From assembly GCA_016716665.1 (NCBI GenBank), contig JADJVH010000017.1:23466-87465 (forward strand): a DNA stretch of 64,000 nt, written 5' to 3'. Each line of letters opens with the position of its first letter. The stretch's first letter is position 1. Of the stretch, positions 1 to 11,621 are shown one piece after another. A program made the position numbers and the translations under genes. The notes under the pieces are model-generated. The model did no database searches. It had not been told where the DNA came from and saw only the letters and a list, made by a program, of their open reading frames with translations. Source of the stretch: Candidatus Opimibacter iunctus (GTDB taxonomy: Bacteria; Bacteroidota; Bacteroidia; Chitinophagales; Saprospiraceae).

Positions 1-486
1 TTAGAAACCGAGAAAAGATCCGTCAAATGCAAAGGGAAGCAAATCCCTGACATCATGAATCTCATAGACTTCTCCTCCGCGCTCGAGTGTCAATAGCAAT
101 CGTATTGGCGTTTCCTGGTAACTTCTGTATTCATTGAGGATCTGGCGGCATGATCCACAAGGGCTGGCAGGAGTGAGTTGATCTTTATTGTCCACTACAA
201 TAGCTATCGTATCGATTGCCTTTCGCCCGAGGGTGTGTACCATCAGGTACAAGGCAACTCTTTCAGCGCATTGCCCGATAGGGAAGGCCCCGTTTTCCTG
301 GTTCGAACCAGCGACTATATCCTTGTCAAGCGTCCTTATTGCTGCCCCAACTTTAAAGCTGGAATAAGGTGCATAGGCTTGTTCACAGGCAATTGCGGAA
401 GCATCAATTAATGCCTGATCCTCTGCAGACAGCGCGTGCTTATCAGCATATACCTCATATGAAAATTGATATCCCCTGGTCTCCAT
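1..486 (-). CDS. cdd: cytidine deaminase
   Basis: Hydrolytic deamination of cytidine and deoxycytidine to uridine forms in pyrimidine salvage; cytosolic zinc enzyme. The 161-residue product carries the CAERVAL motif (zinc Cys plus catalytic Glu) near residue 73 and the PCGSCRQIL motif with two further zinc cysteines near residue 108, the three-cysteine ligand set of the family. The N-terminal YAPYSSFKVGAA segment is the usual nucleoside-binding stretch. Length is somewhat longer than the roughly 130-residue homotetrameric type because of a 20-residue N-terminal extension. It lies 50 bp downstream of a TonB gene on the same strand, so may be co-transcribed. The stop codon is at the very edge of the window; the gene is complete. 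Confidence 0.93.
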   Translation of the reverse strand: METRGYQFSYEVYADKHALSAEDQALIDASAIACEQAYAPYSSFKVGAAIRTLDKDIVAGSNQENGAFPIGQCAERVALYLMVHTLGRKAIDTIAIVVDNKDQLTPASPCGSCRQILNEYRSYQETPIRLLLTLERGGEVYEIHDVRDLLPFAFDGSFLGF

Positions 487-536
487 GGGTAGTCAAGATA
501 TACATATCTGAAAACATATGCCAACGTGTGATCGAA

Positions 537-1364
537 TTACTTCAAGAGCTGAAATTTGATCGGCAGGATAAAATTGACAGCCACCGCTTTCCCATTGTGT
601 TTACCTGGCTTCCATGCAGGCATCTGGTTGACGACCCGTAAAGCTTCCTGGTCAAGTCCACCACCTACGCCTCGAAGAACAGTTGCATGCTGGATAATGC
701 CATCTTTTGAAATGATAAACGAAATGTACACTGTGCCGGAAATTCCATTGTCAATGGCTGTCTGTGGAAAATGAAGATGATCGCGCAGATATTTATAGAG
801 CGCGGCCATACCATCTGGGAATTCAGGTTGCTGCTCAACAGCATATGCATTATAGACGGTGGGTTCTTCAATGGTTGCCGAATTGTCTGGAGATCCATTC
901 GGGTCTTCCAAAAGTCCCTGATCAATACCTTCAATTGCATTTTCTACAGTTGTGGTTCCAATCTGGTTGGACTGCAGCGTTTCCACTTCAGGCGGATCAT
1001 TTGCTTCTACTATTTCATCATCAGGTCTGACTGTCGGGGCGATGAAAGCAATCTGGCGCTTAATTGGTTGAGGCTGTTGCTTTGGCGGTGTACGTTGCGG
1101 CAGAGGAATTTCTTTTTTGAAATGCTCAAGGTTGATTGGTCTATCTACGGTGAAGATTTCTGTATCATCAATACCTGGACCACGGAGATAGTGGATGAGG
1201 TATGGGCTAGAGATGAAGCAGACAAAAAGGAGCATACCGGAAGCCATAGCCCTTGTCATCGTACGCTCGTAATCATGGCGGAGGACATAGGCGCCATATG
1301 CTTTATTCCTGTTTTCAAAGACGATTTCATTCATCTCCGGATTGTGAAGCAATGCATTTCTCAT
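537..1364 (-). CDS. TonB-family energy transducer
   Basis: Inner-membrane protein that transmits proton-motive-force energy to TonB-dependent outer-membrane receptors. The 275 residues show a short cytoplasmic start containing the Bacteroidota-typical ENRNKAYGAYVLR segment (residues 17-29), one transmembrane helix near residues 42-60, a proline- and glutamine-rich periplasmic spacer (about 85-110), and a C-terminal TonB domain from about residue 185 (GISGTVYISFIISKDG, then MPAWKPGKHNGKAV and a final hydrophobic strand). No exbB or exbD is adjacent, so this is probably one of several orphan TonB proteins. Cytidine deaminase follows 50 bp downstream on the same strand. Confidence 0.88.
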   Translation of the reverse strand: MRNALLHNPEMNEIVFENRNKAYGAYVLRHDYERTMTRAMASGMLLFVCFISSPYLIHYLRGPGIDDTEIFTVDRPINLEHFKKEIPLPQRTPPKQQPQPIKRQIAFIAPTVRPDDEIVEANDPPEVETLQSNQIGTTTVENAIEGIDQGLLEDPNGSPDNSATIEEPTVYNAYAVEQQPEFPDGMAALYKYLRDHLHFPQTAIDNGISGTVYISFIISKDGIIQHATVLRGVGGGLDQEALRVVNQMPAWKPGKHNGKAVAVNFILPIKFQLLK

Positions 1365-1520
1365 GTGATGATGATTTAGCGGGTGAAAAAAATACTATAC
1401 TCTATTGATGCCTGGCGAATGGAAATTTCACACAACGAAAGGCACTTTTTCATTGGATAAAGTCCGGGTGAACATTTTAAATTGAATTCTCTCAGGTTTT
1501 GCCCATCTTTCGCAGGCATT

Positions 1521-2817
1521 ATGACCTGGATACAACGATTACAGTCCCTGACCCGGGATCAAGTCCGCTTGGTTCAGCTGTTTATGCTTTGCAGACAGAG
1601 CGGGGTGATCATATCCTCCATAGTCATTGCCCGTTCACTTCCCGTGTCAGAAGTCGGCGTTTTTGAAATGCTGATGTTATGTGGTTACCTGATGACTTTT
1701 TTCTGGTCGGACGCCTTGCTAAAGGGATATCTCGCTACACCGCAAATCAATCAGGACGAGTCTACTGCTTCATCCTTTATTTGGTTTTACCTGTTGGCTG
1801 GAATGGCCGGTATGGCCATACTGGTGATGGGTCAGGGCTTTCTGCTTCCTTTTTTTGTCGATCGTCCTACCCTGCAGGGCTTGCCTTTGTTTGCCTTGTA
1901 CCAGGCCTTGGTCATTCCGGTATGGATAGCGCCCTTCCTGGGGATATTGAAGAAGCAAAACGCCTTGCTCATATCCGTCTATGTGCTTATCGGGCCTTCA
2001 TTTGCTTGCTGGGCGGGACTCAGGAGCATCCCTGACCTCACAGGGATATTGATCGGGCTCATCAGTTATGCGTTGGTTGGTTTAATATGGGTGTTGGTGA
2101 ACACCGGATTTGTAAGGGATATGCAGGTCAAAAAGATGGTGGTGAGCCTTTGGCCCGCTACATGGCCGTTGGTGATGTATGCCGTTTCCGCAGGCCTTGC
2201 GCGCAGTTTTGATGCATGGCTTGTGGCCCATCGATTTGATGAAGCATCCTTTGCCATATTCAGGTACGGGGCCAGGGAATTTCCTTTGGTCATAGCGCTG
2301 GCAGCTGGATTGAGCACCATCATGATACCTAAGCTTAGGTTTGTCCAGGCACTTGAAGAGTTGGAATCACGGTCTACAAGGCTGATGCATCTGTGTTTTC
2401 CTATCGTATCCGTGATCATGTTGTTGAGTCCATTCTTATTTACCTTCTTTTTTGGTGCAGCATACCGGGAGTGCACTCATCTTTAACATCTATCTTTTGG
2501 TGACCTTGACCCAATTGCTGTTTCCGCAATCTGTCATGACTGCACGCGGAGATACCAGGTTGCTTTGGTATGTTTCACTTGCAGAGTTGCTGGTCAATGT
2601 AGTTGCCAGCATTATCTTGCTGTCTTATTTTGGACTTGCGGGCATAGCCTGGGGAACGCTGATTGCATTCGCTTTTGAGAAAGCGGTCCTTATGGTTGTG
2701 GTAAGAAAGCGGTATGGCATCCAACCCGGGCAATTAGTCAATGTCCCTGTCTGGGTGTTTTATCTTTTAGTACTTAGCATTTCATTTGTTGCTTCACAAT
2801 GGATATCTGGACTATAA
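1521..2817 (+). CDS. oligosaccharide/polysaccharide flippase (frameshifted)
   Basis: Multi-pass membrane protein of the MOP/Wzx-like flippase superfamily, expected to move lipid-linked saccharides across the inner membrane. The reading frame breaks at the G-run at 2467-2469: the first part stops at 2486 and the second is open from about 2470 in the next frame. Dropping one G gives a continuous product of about 430 residues, reading YRSALIFNIY across the join and then the conserved LLFPQ segment. About 10-12 hydrophobic helices are visible. ATG at 1521 (MTWIQRLQ) is preferred over the in-frame TTG at 1482. The 3' end overlaps prmC by 19 bp, which suggests one transcript. The exact substrate is unknown. 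Confidence 0.75.
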
Positions 2818-3650
2818 CGAAGATTGCGGACCGGCTTGAGGAGATGGATATTGCCATTGATCGTGAGGCGATGAGCCTTGCCCGCTGGATATGGAAGGAT
2901 ATATTGGATTTGCCATCAAGGGATGAGGTACTTCTCGGGCTGTCTGAGCTTCAGCGTTTGGAAAAAACATTTGAGCGTCTCCTGAATGGGGAGCCTGTTC
3001 AATACATAGCAGGGCATGCATGGTTTTATGGGGTTCAGCTTGAAGTCAATCAGGATGTACTGATACCGCGGCCGGAGACTGAAGAGCTTGTTGAATGGGT
3101 CCTTGCGGATTGCAGGAAGGAGAGGAGGGAAGGATTGCGCATCATTGATATCGGGACCGGAAGCGGGTGTATAGCTATTGTCCTAAAGAAGCACCTTGGT
3201 GACCTTGCTGAAATCTGGGCCATTGACCTATCCGACAAGGCACTCCTTGTGGCAGCGAGAAACAGCAATCGGGCAGGTACTGATGTGAAGTTTTTGGAGT
3301 GGGATTTCTTAGTCCATGGCCTTGGAGGTCTGGGATCGTTTGATATCATCGTCAGTAACCCGCCTTATGTCTCCAGGGATATTGCGGGACAGGATATAGT
3401 ACACAGGCTTAAATATGAGCCTGATCTTGCCTTATATCCTGATGGACCAGATCCGGATATATTCTACAAGCAAATAAGCGCAGTGGGACGGAGCGCACTT
3501 CATCCCCGGGGTGCGTGTTACCTTGAACTCAATGAATTCAGGGCTCATCAGATTGAGGGGTACTTTGCAGGAAGCCCCTGGAACAATGTGGAAGTCAGGA
3601 TTGATATGCAGGGAATGCCGAGAATGTTGAAAGCGGTACGTAATCATTGA
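2799..3650 (+). CDS. prmC: peptide chain release factor N5-glutamine methyltransferase
   Basis: SAM-dependent methylation of the GGQ glutamine of release factors 1 and 2, in the cytosol. The 283-residue length fits the family. Visible are the N-terminal helical domain (1-80), the connecting VQYIAGHAWFYG and VLIPRPETEELVEW segments that precede the Rossmann fold, the SAM motif DIGTGSGCIAIVLKK (about 115-130) and the diagnostic NPPYV motif (about 186-190). The start at 2799 lies inside the 3' end of the flippase gene. No release factor gene is adjacent, so function rests on the motifs. PrmB is an alternative but the PRPETEEL segment favours PrmC. Confidence 0.9.
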   Translation: MDIWTITKIADRLEEMDIAIDREAMSLARWIWKDILDLPSRDEVLLGLSELQRLEKTFERLLNGEPVQYIAGHAWFYGVQLEVNQDVLIPRPETEELVEWVLADCRKERREGLRIIDIGTGSGCIAIVLKKHLGDLAEIWAIDLSDKALLVAARNSNRAGTDVKFLEWDFLVHGLGGLGSFDIIVSNPPYVSRDIAGQDIVHRLKYEPDLALYPDGPDPDIFYKQISAVGRSALHPRGACYLELNEFRAHQIEGYFAGSPWNNVEVRIDMQGMPRMLKAVRNH

Positions 3651-4116
3651 ACATTCAGGCAGCGAACCCGACCGAATGTGTATCCTTTAGTATCAGAGTA
3701 AGGTTTTTTACAGAACCAGGTTATCGAAAATGTTGAGCGTTAGTTAGTTATATATTATTAACGGATGTGCTCAGCATGTAATCCTGGAAAATTGGCTTGA
3801 AATTATTCTGCCGTTAGTTTGAGGTTAACGAACCTAAACGAAAATTATTGCGCAAAGTTGGATTTAATCTTCCAGAAATCGTGATAAAGCAGACGGTACC
3901 GGGTTTCTTTTTCGGGAATACAAGGGAAATAAATTGTAAATCATTGAATTACAATTTATTAAAAAAAGAATATTCATCCCGGGAATCTGAAAAACGGGAC
4001 ATAATCTCCTGCCAATTAACAATTTAACAATATATAATTTGTATATTGTGCCTTACTTTGAAAAACCGTTTGGGCATAACATCTATTTATTGGGCAAGTA
4101 TTTACACTAATTAAAA
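3651..4116. other. 466-bp AT-rich intergenic region, no gene seen
   Basis: No plausible reading frame, RNA gene or long inverted repeat was found. The last 100 bp are very AT-rich and include ATATATAATTTGTATATTGTG at about 4030-4050, followed by CTTACTTTG at 4052-4060, which resembles but does not exactly match the Bacteroidota -7 element. It probably holds the promoter of the large secreted protein that begins at 4117. Confidence 0.5.
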
Positions 4117-7100
4117 ATGCGAACAAGACTGCTTCTGCTATGCATCTGTGTAGTGTCTTATCTATACAGCGTAGCGCAACCTGCGAACAACAACTGTTCA
4201 AATGCGGTTGCTATTACCTCACTTGACGGAACATGTACTACAGGCAATGACAATACAGGCTCTACCGAGGATATCGGTCCGAGTTCCTGTACGGCCGGTC
4301 TCAACGAGAATGTTTGGTTTAGTTTCGTTGCAGATGGCGTCAGTGCGGAGATCATCGTCACAACTGCAATCGGAACTCCCGAAATTACGCTGGTCAATTT
4401 TCCTAACACGCCTTGCTCTGCGGCTGATGCGCAGGAGATTGATTGTATAGCGGGTACGACCTTGGTTGTCGACAACCTGCTGACAGTTGGCAACACGTAT
4501 TATGTCATGGTAGCGTTTACCAACAATGCAGATGGTGTATTTGACATCTGTATTGACAATCCGACACCAGCCACAAACGATGCTTGTATCACCGCAGCTC
4601 CACTTGTCAATCTCGACAATGCCTGTTATACATTCAACAATGACTTTCCATCCACAGACGTTTTTGTGCCAGGATGCTTCACCGGCTCTACCTACAATGT
4701 CTGGTTTAGTTTCGTAGCCCAGGGCGTAAGTCTTGATATTAACATACCAACTGGTGGTCCTGGTGTTGGACAACTGGCCGTAGTAGATTTTGCTACCCCA
4801 TGTACAGTTGCAGGAGCGACTACATTGGGATGTGCTACCGGAACTAATCACATTGTGCTTGACAATATCCTGAATATAGGTGATGTCTACTATGTCTGTG
4901 TTGGATTTCAAAACAGTGATTTCAATGGTAATGGAATCGGGGATTTCGAGCTCTGTATCGACAATCCTGAACCAGCACCAAATGATGAATGTAACATGGC
5001 TATAGTGATTCCTACTAATGTCCTTGATGATCCTACGACATGCTTCACTGCGATTGCAGGGAATCCATTGAATAATGACTGGCCATCAACGGATATCGGC
5101 CTTTTTGGATGCTGGAATAATAATGACAGTTATAATATCTGGTATTCATTCGTTGCCCAGGGCCCCGATGTACAAATCACTGTTGATCCGGTTTTCCCTC
5201 AGGATGCCCAGATAGCGCTGGTAGAATTTACAGGTAATCCTTGTGAGTTGGCCGGGGCTGTACAGCTGGATTGTGCTAATGCTACTGTACTTGACTATAA
5301 GGACCAATTAGTAAGCGGAAATACCTATTACATCGCTGTTGGTTTTGAGAATAACGGGGTAGGGGATTTTTGCATGAACGTGTTCAACCCTGAACCTCCG
5401 CCAAATGATCTTCCTTGTGATGCCATTGACCTTCCTACAAGCAATGATTGTACGGATGGAACTACAGTATATGCAAACCCTGAAGGATACTTTGTTCCCG
5501 GCAATTGCCAGAATTCTGTTGACAATACAGTCTGGTATACGGTAACCCTTGATGACCCTGATAATGTGGGACTCTTGATCGATTTTACCCTTGATGATGT
5601 AAATCCTCAGAGCCAGGTCTCCATCATCTTATGGGATACCCCTGACTGTACCCAACCCGGTAACATTGTTTTCTTTGAATGCGGCGCACCGCCTACGCAA
5701 ACGATCGAGTGGGGACCTGTGGATGGGGCTACTACCTATTTACTCTCCATCACCACTTCGGAGCCTAATGAATCAGACTTCGAAATATGTGTGGATGAAG
5801 TGCCACCATGTTTTATGAATGACCTTTGTACAGAAGCGGAGGTTATCCCCAATGTAATGTCTGATGAAGCATTTGTTTGCGTTCCGGGATGTAATCTCTT
5901 CGCTGATCCTGAGCTTTTCAACAATGCCTGTGAGATCGGTACATTTTCAACTGTATGGTATCAGGTACAGACAGACGGTAATGCCTCGCTGATGAATATC
6001 CAGGTGACCTCTGCTGATTTCGATGCTCCTACAGTGACTTTATTCCAGCAGCTTTCAGATTGCGATAACCTCGTGCAGGTACCTTTGACCGCCAGTAACC
6101 TTCCATGTGTGACAGGTTCTAATGGAGAAGCTGAAGCATTTGGTTCGGATGTTGGGGCCAACTCCATCTACTATATCGCGGTTAGTTCTTTAAATAATGT
6201 CGGTGGTGATTTTGAGTTGTGTGTAAATACGATTTCTATGGCGTCCAATTGTGTCACCAGCCGCGACATAGAAATCACAGCAAGGTCTTCCGGTGGTCCA
6301 CTTGAAGGTCCATTCTTTCCAGGAGAAACGGTAAGTATATGTATGAATGTCAATTCATACACAGCTGCCACCAATGGATGCCAATGGTTCCAGGGGATGA
6401 TTCCTGTATTCGGAAATGGTTGGGATCCTTCTTCATTTGATGGAAGCGGCCAGCCACTCAATGCAACTGTAAACGGCAACGCCATAGGAGTTGCAGGTAA
6501 CGGGCTCTATGGAGCATCTACCTGGGATTGGTTTACAGATGCTGACTATCACTACAATAATGCATTTTTCCAGATAGGCGACTTCGATGGTAATGGTACT
6601 GTCGATATGTGTAATATCCTCTATGACCCTGACTGTCCAAACCTGGGCGGTATCATGGGTGGTTGTTGCGGTCCGTGTTGGGGAGCGCCTCCAGGTGATT
6701 ACTTGCCGGGAGGATGGTTTGCCTATGGTATAAATGGTTCCTGTTCGACACCTGGCCCACCAGTCAGTGTGGATTGGGGAGATGGAAATACCTGCGGAGC
6801 GGGTATGGGCCCATGGGCTTTCTGCTTTGACCTCAACGTCAGGGATTATCCTGATTGCCTTACGGATCCTAGTACTATGAACCTGATGCTTGGTTTCTTT
6901 ACTACTGCTGACGGGGAGACGGGGTCATGGACTGGTAGTGCGAGTGTATGCGCCCTTGACCAGCCGGCGTTTGTCACCTTGCCGATGTGCTGTTCAGAAC
7001 TCATGGAAGCAGAAGAGATGTTAGATCCAATCTGTAGTAATCAACAATTTGTCTATGCTATCGATGAGCCTGATGTGGATTATTGGGAGTGGACTGTTGA

Positions 7101-10100
7101 TCCTACGCCGGTGACAGGAGCAACTCCTGGTTCCGGAGGCCCTGGGACAGTCATCATCAATACCCTTGTCAATGCAGGAACAGATGTGGAGACGGTGCTT
7201 TATACCTTCCTTGGTTTTGCCGGGGGAGCTTGCCCGGTATTCCAAAAGGAAGTTTCTATCGATGTATATCCGGAGATCAGGGTAACCCTTGATCCTCAGG
7301 TGATGTGTTCAACTCCACTGACACCATATACCATCACTCCTGATGTGACAGGTGGTTCAGGAAACTACGAGTATCAATGGGCACCTAATGGTGAATCCAC
7401 TCCGAGTATTACTGTTGCTAACCCAGTCAATGGTACAACCTACCATGTGACTGTAACTGATGAAATTGGTTGTTATGGCACAGCCATGATGACGATTACC
7501 GTATATACTACATTCCCTGTTGATATCCTTGCCCCGATTACAGAGCAATGTCTGCAGGATGGTCCATTGGCCATTGAGGCTACAGCTACTGGTGGTGTTG
7601 ATCCGTATGACTTTGAGTGGATGTTGCCTGATGGATCGGGCCCCACTACAGAAGTGGTCATAACAGATCAGACCGGGCAGCATATTGTGACTGTCACAGA
7701 TGCCGAAGGATGTATCGGAAAGGATTCCGTCATCATGACCTTCAATGAAACGCCTGAAGTATATGTGGATGCGGTCAACGGAGTATTGGCTATCTGTGAA
7801 AACCAGACTACAGAATTGGCCGGTGTAGCCTCGTTGGGTGAAACACCATATCTATATGAATGGGACACGCCAGAAGGCCCGCTTTCGGGAAAGAATATCA
7901 TTGTCAGCACCCCAGGTATCTATACAGTTACTGTAGAGGATGCTAATGGATGTACCAACAGCGCTGAAATTGAAATTGAAGCACAACCGGAGCCTGCGCC
8001 TGACCTTGGACCAGATGTCCTGGTCTGCAATTTTGATGAGAATGTTGAGATCATAGTATCAGAGCAATTTGATGATTATGCCTGGTCCGTAGGCTTGATT
8101 ACGGAGGTCCATGGGAAAACTTCCTTTGGGAACAATGTGGAAGTTGTGTTGATGAATTTACAGCAACAGCGCCCGGTACATATGAAGTTTATGTCTTTGA
8201 CGAAAATGGATGTTCCGGATACCAGGATTTTGAGGTTGTAGAAAATACATCTATCAACCCGGGACTTACCGGTGATCAGATCATGTGCACAGGGGAAACG
8301 ATCACCTTGACTGCATTGACTGGATTTTCACAATACGCATGGTCTCCTAATGCGGGTGGAAGTACAACCAACACGGCCAATGTAAATACGCCGGGCACCT
8401 TTAGCGTAACGGTGACAGATGCAGAAGGATGTACCGGCTCTGATGATATTACCATCACTTCCGGGGATTTTGTGGCAGCGATCAATGGTCCTACCGCAAT
8501 ATGTGCCAATGTGCTGGCAACATTGACCGCAACGCCTGCTGGTATGACTTATCTATGGACCACCGGACAGACATCGCCTACCATCATGGTTGATGATGGG
8601 ACACATGGTGTCACAGTGACCAGTAGTGATGGTTGTACAGCCACAGCTACGATTACCATTATCGAAACGCCATTTGTTCCTACCATCACCGGGGATAATC
8701 TGATATGCCAGACTTCTGAATCCACAACACTGGATGCAGGTGGTCCGTACGCAAGTTATGCCTGGTCTGCCAACGCAGGTTCAGCGGTAACCCAGACGAT
8801 CACTACGTCCACCGCAGGACTTTATACAGTCACTGTAGTTGACGCCTCAGGTTGTGTAGGAAATGCAGCATTTACAGTTGACAATCATCCTGTTCCTTTT
8901 GTGGCTATTGCGGGCTCACCTGATTTTTGTGTAGGAGGTAGCACGCAGATGACAGCCACTGCAGGATTTGTCAGTTATGTATGGAATACGACTGATGTAA
9001 CGCCAACGATCACCATCAATGCAGCCGGTCCTTATACTGTGACGATTACAGATGCTAATGGTTGTACAAACACAGCGGTCACCAATGTCAATGCTCCATT
9101 CCAGGAGACAGTGGATATCACAGGATCATTTGTGTTCTGTCCTGGCGACCAGGCCACATTGGCTGTCCCTGCAGGTTATGCATCGGTGCTTTGGTCTACG
9201 GGTGAAACCACTGACCAGATATTTACAGGTATCGAAGGGCCTATAAGTGTTATCGTGGTGGATCCTACAGGATGCACTGCCTATGATACTGTAGTGACAA
9301 GTTCTAATTCTACATTAAGTCCTGTCATCACAGGTAATCCGACCATCTGCGACAATGGATCAACGATACTTGACGCAGGACCAGGTTTTGACAATTATGT
9401 TTGGGGTGGAGGATTGGGAACCGGACAAACCGCCACTGTCAATGCTGCAGGAACTTATTCTGTAACTGTAAGCAGTAATTCAGGTTGTGTGGGAAGCGAT
9501 GACTTTACAGTTACATCGTCAACTTCACCATTTGCTTGTGTAACACCTACGGCCACTGCATGCGATGTGCAGGAGCCTGGAGGTCCATCTACATCTGTCA
9601 ACTTTAACTCATTAGTAACCTGTGGTGACACCGGAGGTTCATGGGCGCAAGTGTCAGGTCCGTCAACAGTAAATCTTTCGAATCCAGGTAATGTCAACTT
9701 CAACGGCTTGAACGATGGTACTTATACGTTTAGCTACACTACAAATTCAGCAGTGGCGCCTTGCACAGAGCAATCCTATCCATTGACTGTAACGGTGGCT
9801 GATTGTTCATGTCCACCTGTTCAGTTGGGCACTGCACCAGACCTCTGCAACGGATTAGCAACACTGGATCTGGATGCATTTGTGCTCGCACAGACACCAT
9901 CCGGAGGAGCTTGGAGTATTGTAACGACACCTCCGGGATCAAACCCGGCGACCATCGTACCGCCTAATACATTTGATGCAACAGGTAAAGATGCGGGGCT
10001 TTATACCCTTCAATATCTGTTGACAGGCTTAGCGTCCTATTGTGATGATGATGCCACCATGACAATCAATGTAGTGAGGACCCCTGTATCAGGTGTAGCG

Positions 10101-11402
10101 GTTGCACCGATCAGTTATTGTGCCGGTGAAAGTCAGGTGGTTACGCTCGCGTCACTGATCACAGGAGAAGATGGAGGAGGTATCTGGAATGAATCATCAC
10201 AAAACCCAAGTACGGGTGGTGCATTCAATCCAGCAACGGGTACGTTCAACATAGTTGCTCAGGCACCAGGAGTCTATAGGTTTGATTACATCATCATGGG
10301 TACCGGACCATGTCCGGATGACATGACCACAGTCGAAGTGGTGATCGAAGCAAACCCAGTCGCTGATGCTGGCAATACATCAACACTGTCATGCGTCATA
10401 CCTACTACCACTATTGGAGGTACCGGATCGAGCACAGGCCCTAATTTTAGTTATACATGGGTTGCATCGGCTGGAGGTGTTATTGTGGCCGGTGAGGAGA
10501 ACCTTCCGGTAGCTACAGTAACTTCAGCTGGCACTTATACATTGACAGTGCTCAACACGGTGACGGGTTGTAGTGCAACTGACCAGGTTGTCATCGGACA
10601 GATCGGGACATTCCCGACTGACCTTGTGTTACTGGTCAATTCTCCAGACTGTGAAGGAGATCCCCCAGGAGGCGCTCAGGTGTCTTCTGTGGTTGGTGGT
10701 ACCAGTCCATACAGCTATTCACTCAATGGAGCTGCACCTGTAGCATCGCCGGTTTTCAATAATCTGCCTGCAGGGGATTATACCATTGAAGTGACAGACG
10801 CTAATGGCTGTAAACTTTCTGAGTCATTCACCATCTTTGATTTGGTGATCACCGATGTAGCCATTGTCGATTATGTCAACGGTGATTTCGTATTCGACCT
10901 TGGTGATACCATTACCTTAACCTATAATTATACAGGTACAAACAATACACCTGATTCTACGGTATGGAAACTCGGTGACAGCACAATTTGTACGAACTGT
11001 TCCCAGATACAACTTGAAGCATACCTTGCAGGTACGATTACCCTGGAAGCTTATGATGAAAGAGGATGTTATTCAGAAGATGCGATTTCTTACCTGGTTG
11101 TCCGGAAGAGAGATGTCTATGTGCCGAATGTATTCAGTCCAAACGGTGATGGTCTCAATGACATCTTTACGTTGTTTACTGATTCAGATGTCAAGGAGAT
11201 TACTTTACTGGAAATTTATACACGTTGGGGAGACCTGGTCTTCAGGAAGAAGAACTATCAGCCAAATATTCCGACTGAGGGATGGGATGGTAAGTTTGCC
11301 GGAGAGGAAGTCAATCCGGGTGTATATGTGTACCGCATTGAAATACTGTACGGTGATGGCCTGAAGGATCAACTTGCTGGTGATGTGACGGTCATTAAAT
11401 AA
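4117..11402 (+). CDS. giant T9SS type B cargo protein 1 (frameshifted)
   Basis: Secreted or surface protein exported by the type IX system. A signal peptide (residues 1-20, cut after VAQ) is followed by about five tandem modules of roughly 130-150 residues, each with NDxC at the start, a N(V/I)W(F/Y)SFVA core and a CIDNPxP end. A cysteine-rich region containing DFDGNGTVDM (a dockerin/EF-hand-like calcium loop) follows. Then come many Ig/PKD-like repeats ending in VTVTDxxGC, a SprB-like repeat, and the terminal domain (VFSPNGDGLNDIF ... GWDGKFAGEEVNPGVYVYR). One frame break lies at the GG at 8092-8093: the first part stops at 8241, and adding one G yields a coherent LDYGGPWENF continuation. 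The restored product is about 2430 residues. Function is unknown beyond export; adhesion is a guess. Confidence 0.85.
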
Positions 11403-11476
11403 TTAAAACTGAATGCATGGCCCCGTGAGCGCGATGCCTGCATGAAAGATTTTACTTGCCCATTTCTCTTGTTTTT

Positions 11477-11510
11477 AGAGCCCTCCTCACAAATTGGAGG
11501 GCTCTTTTTT
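11477..11510 (+). terminator. Rho-independent terminator
   Basis: A perfect 10-bp stem (AGAGCCCTCC with GGAGGGCTCT) closes a 9-nt loop and is followed by a T6 tract. It lies 75 bp downstream of the first giant T9SS gene and 112 bp before the next, so the two neighbours are probably separate transcripts. Confidence 0.85.
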
Positions 11511-11621
11511 ACAAAAAGGATTACCTGCTGAAATGTCATTGCGTTAGTTTCGCAACTCATTGTTGGCAATACTGTTTTAACAAAGTGTAGCACCCCATCG
11601 AACCAAAACTAAAGTAAACAC

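Noticed and set aside
771..1379. 202-residue plus-strand frame opposite the TonB gene
   Set aside because: It lies entirely within the antisense of a clear TonB protein and has no domain or plausible start context.
4219..4911. 230-residue minus-strand frame inside T9SS gene 1
   Set aside because: Antisense shadow of a secreted protein with signal peptide and repeats; its composition is Cys/Ile/Arg-rich as expected from such shadows.
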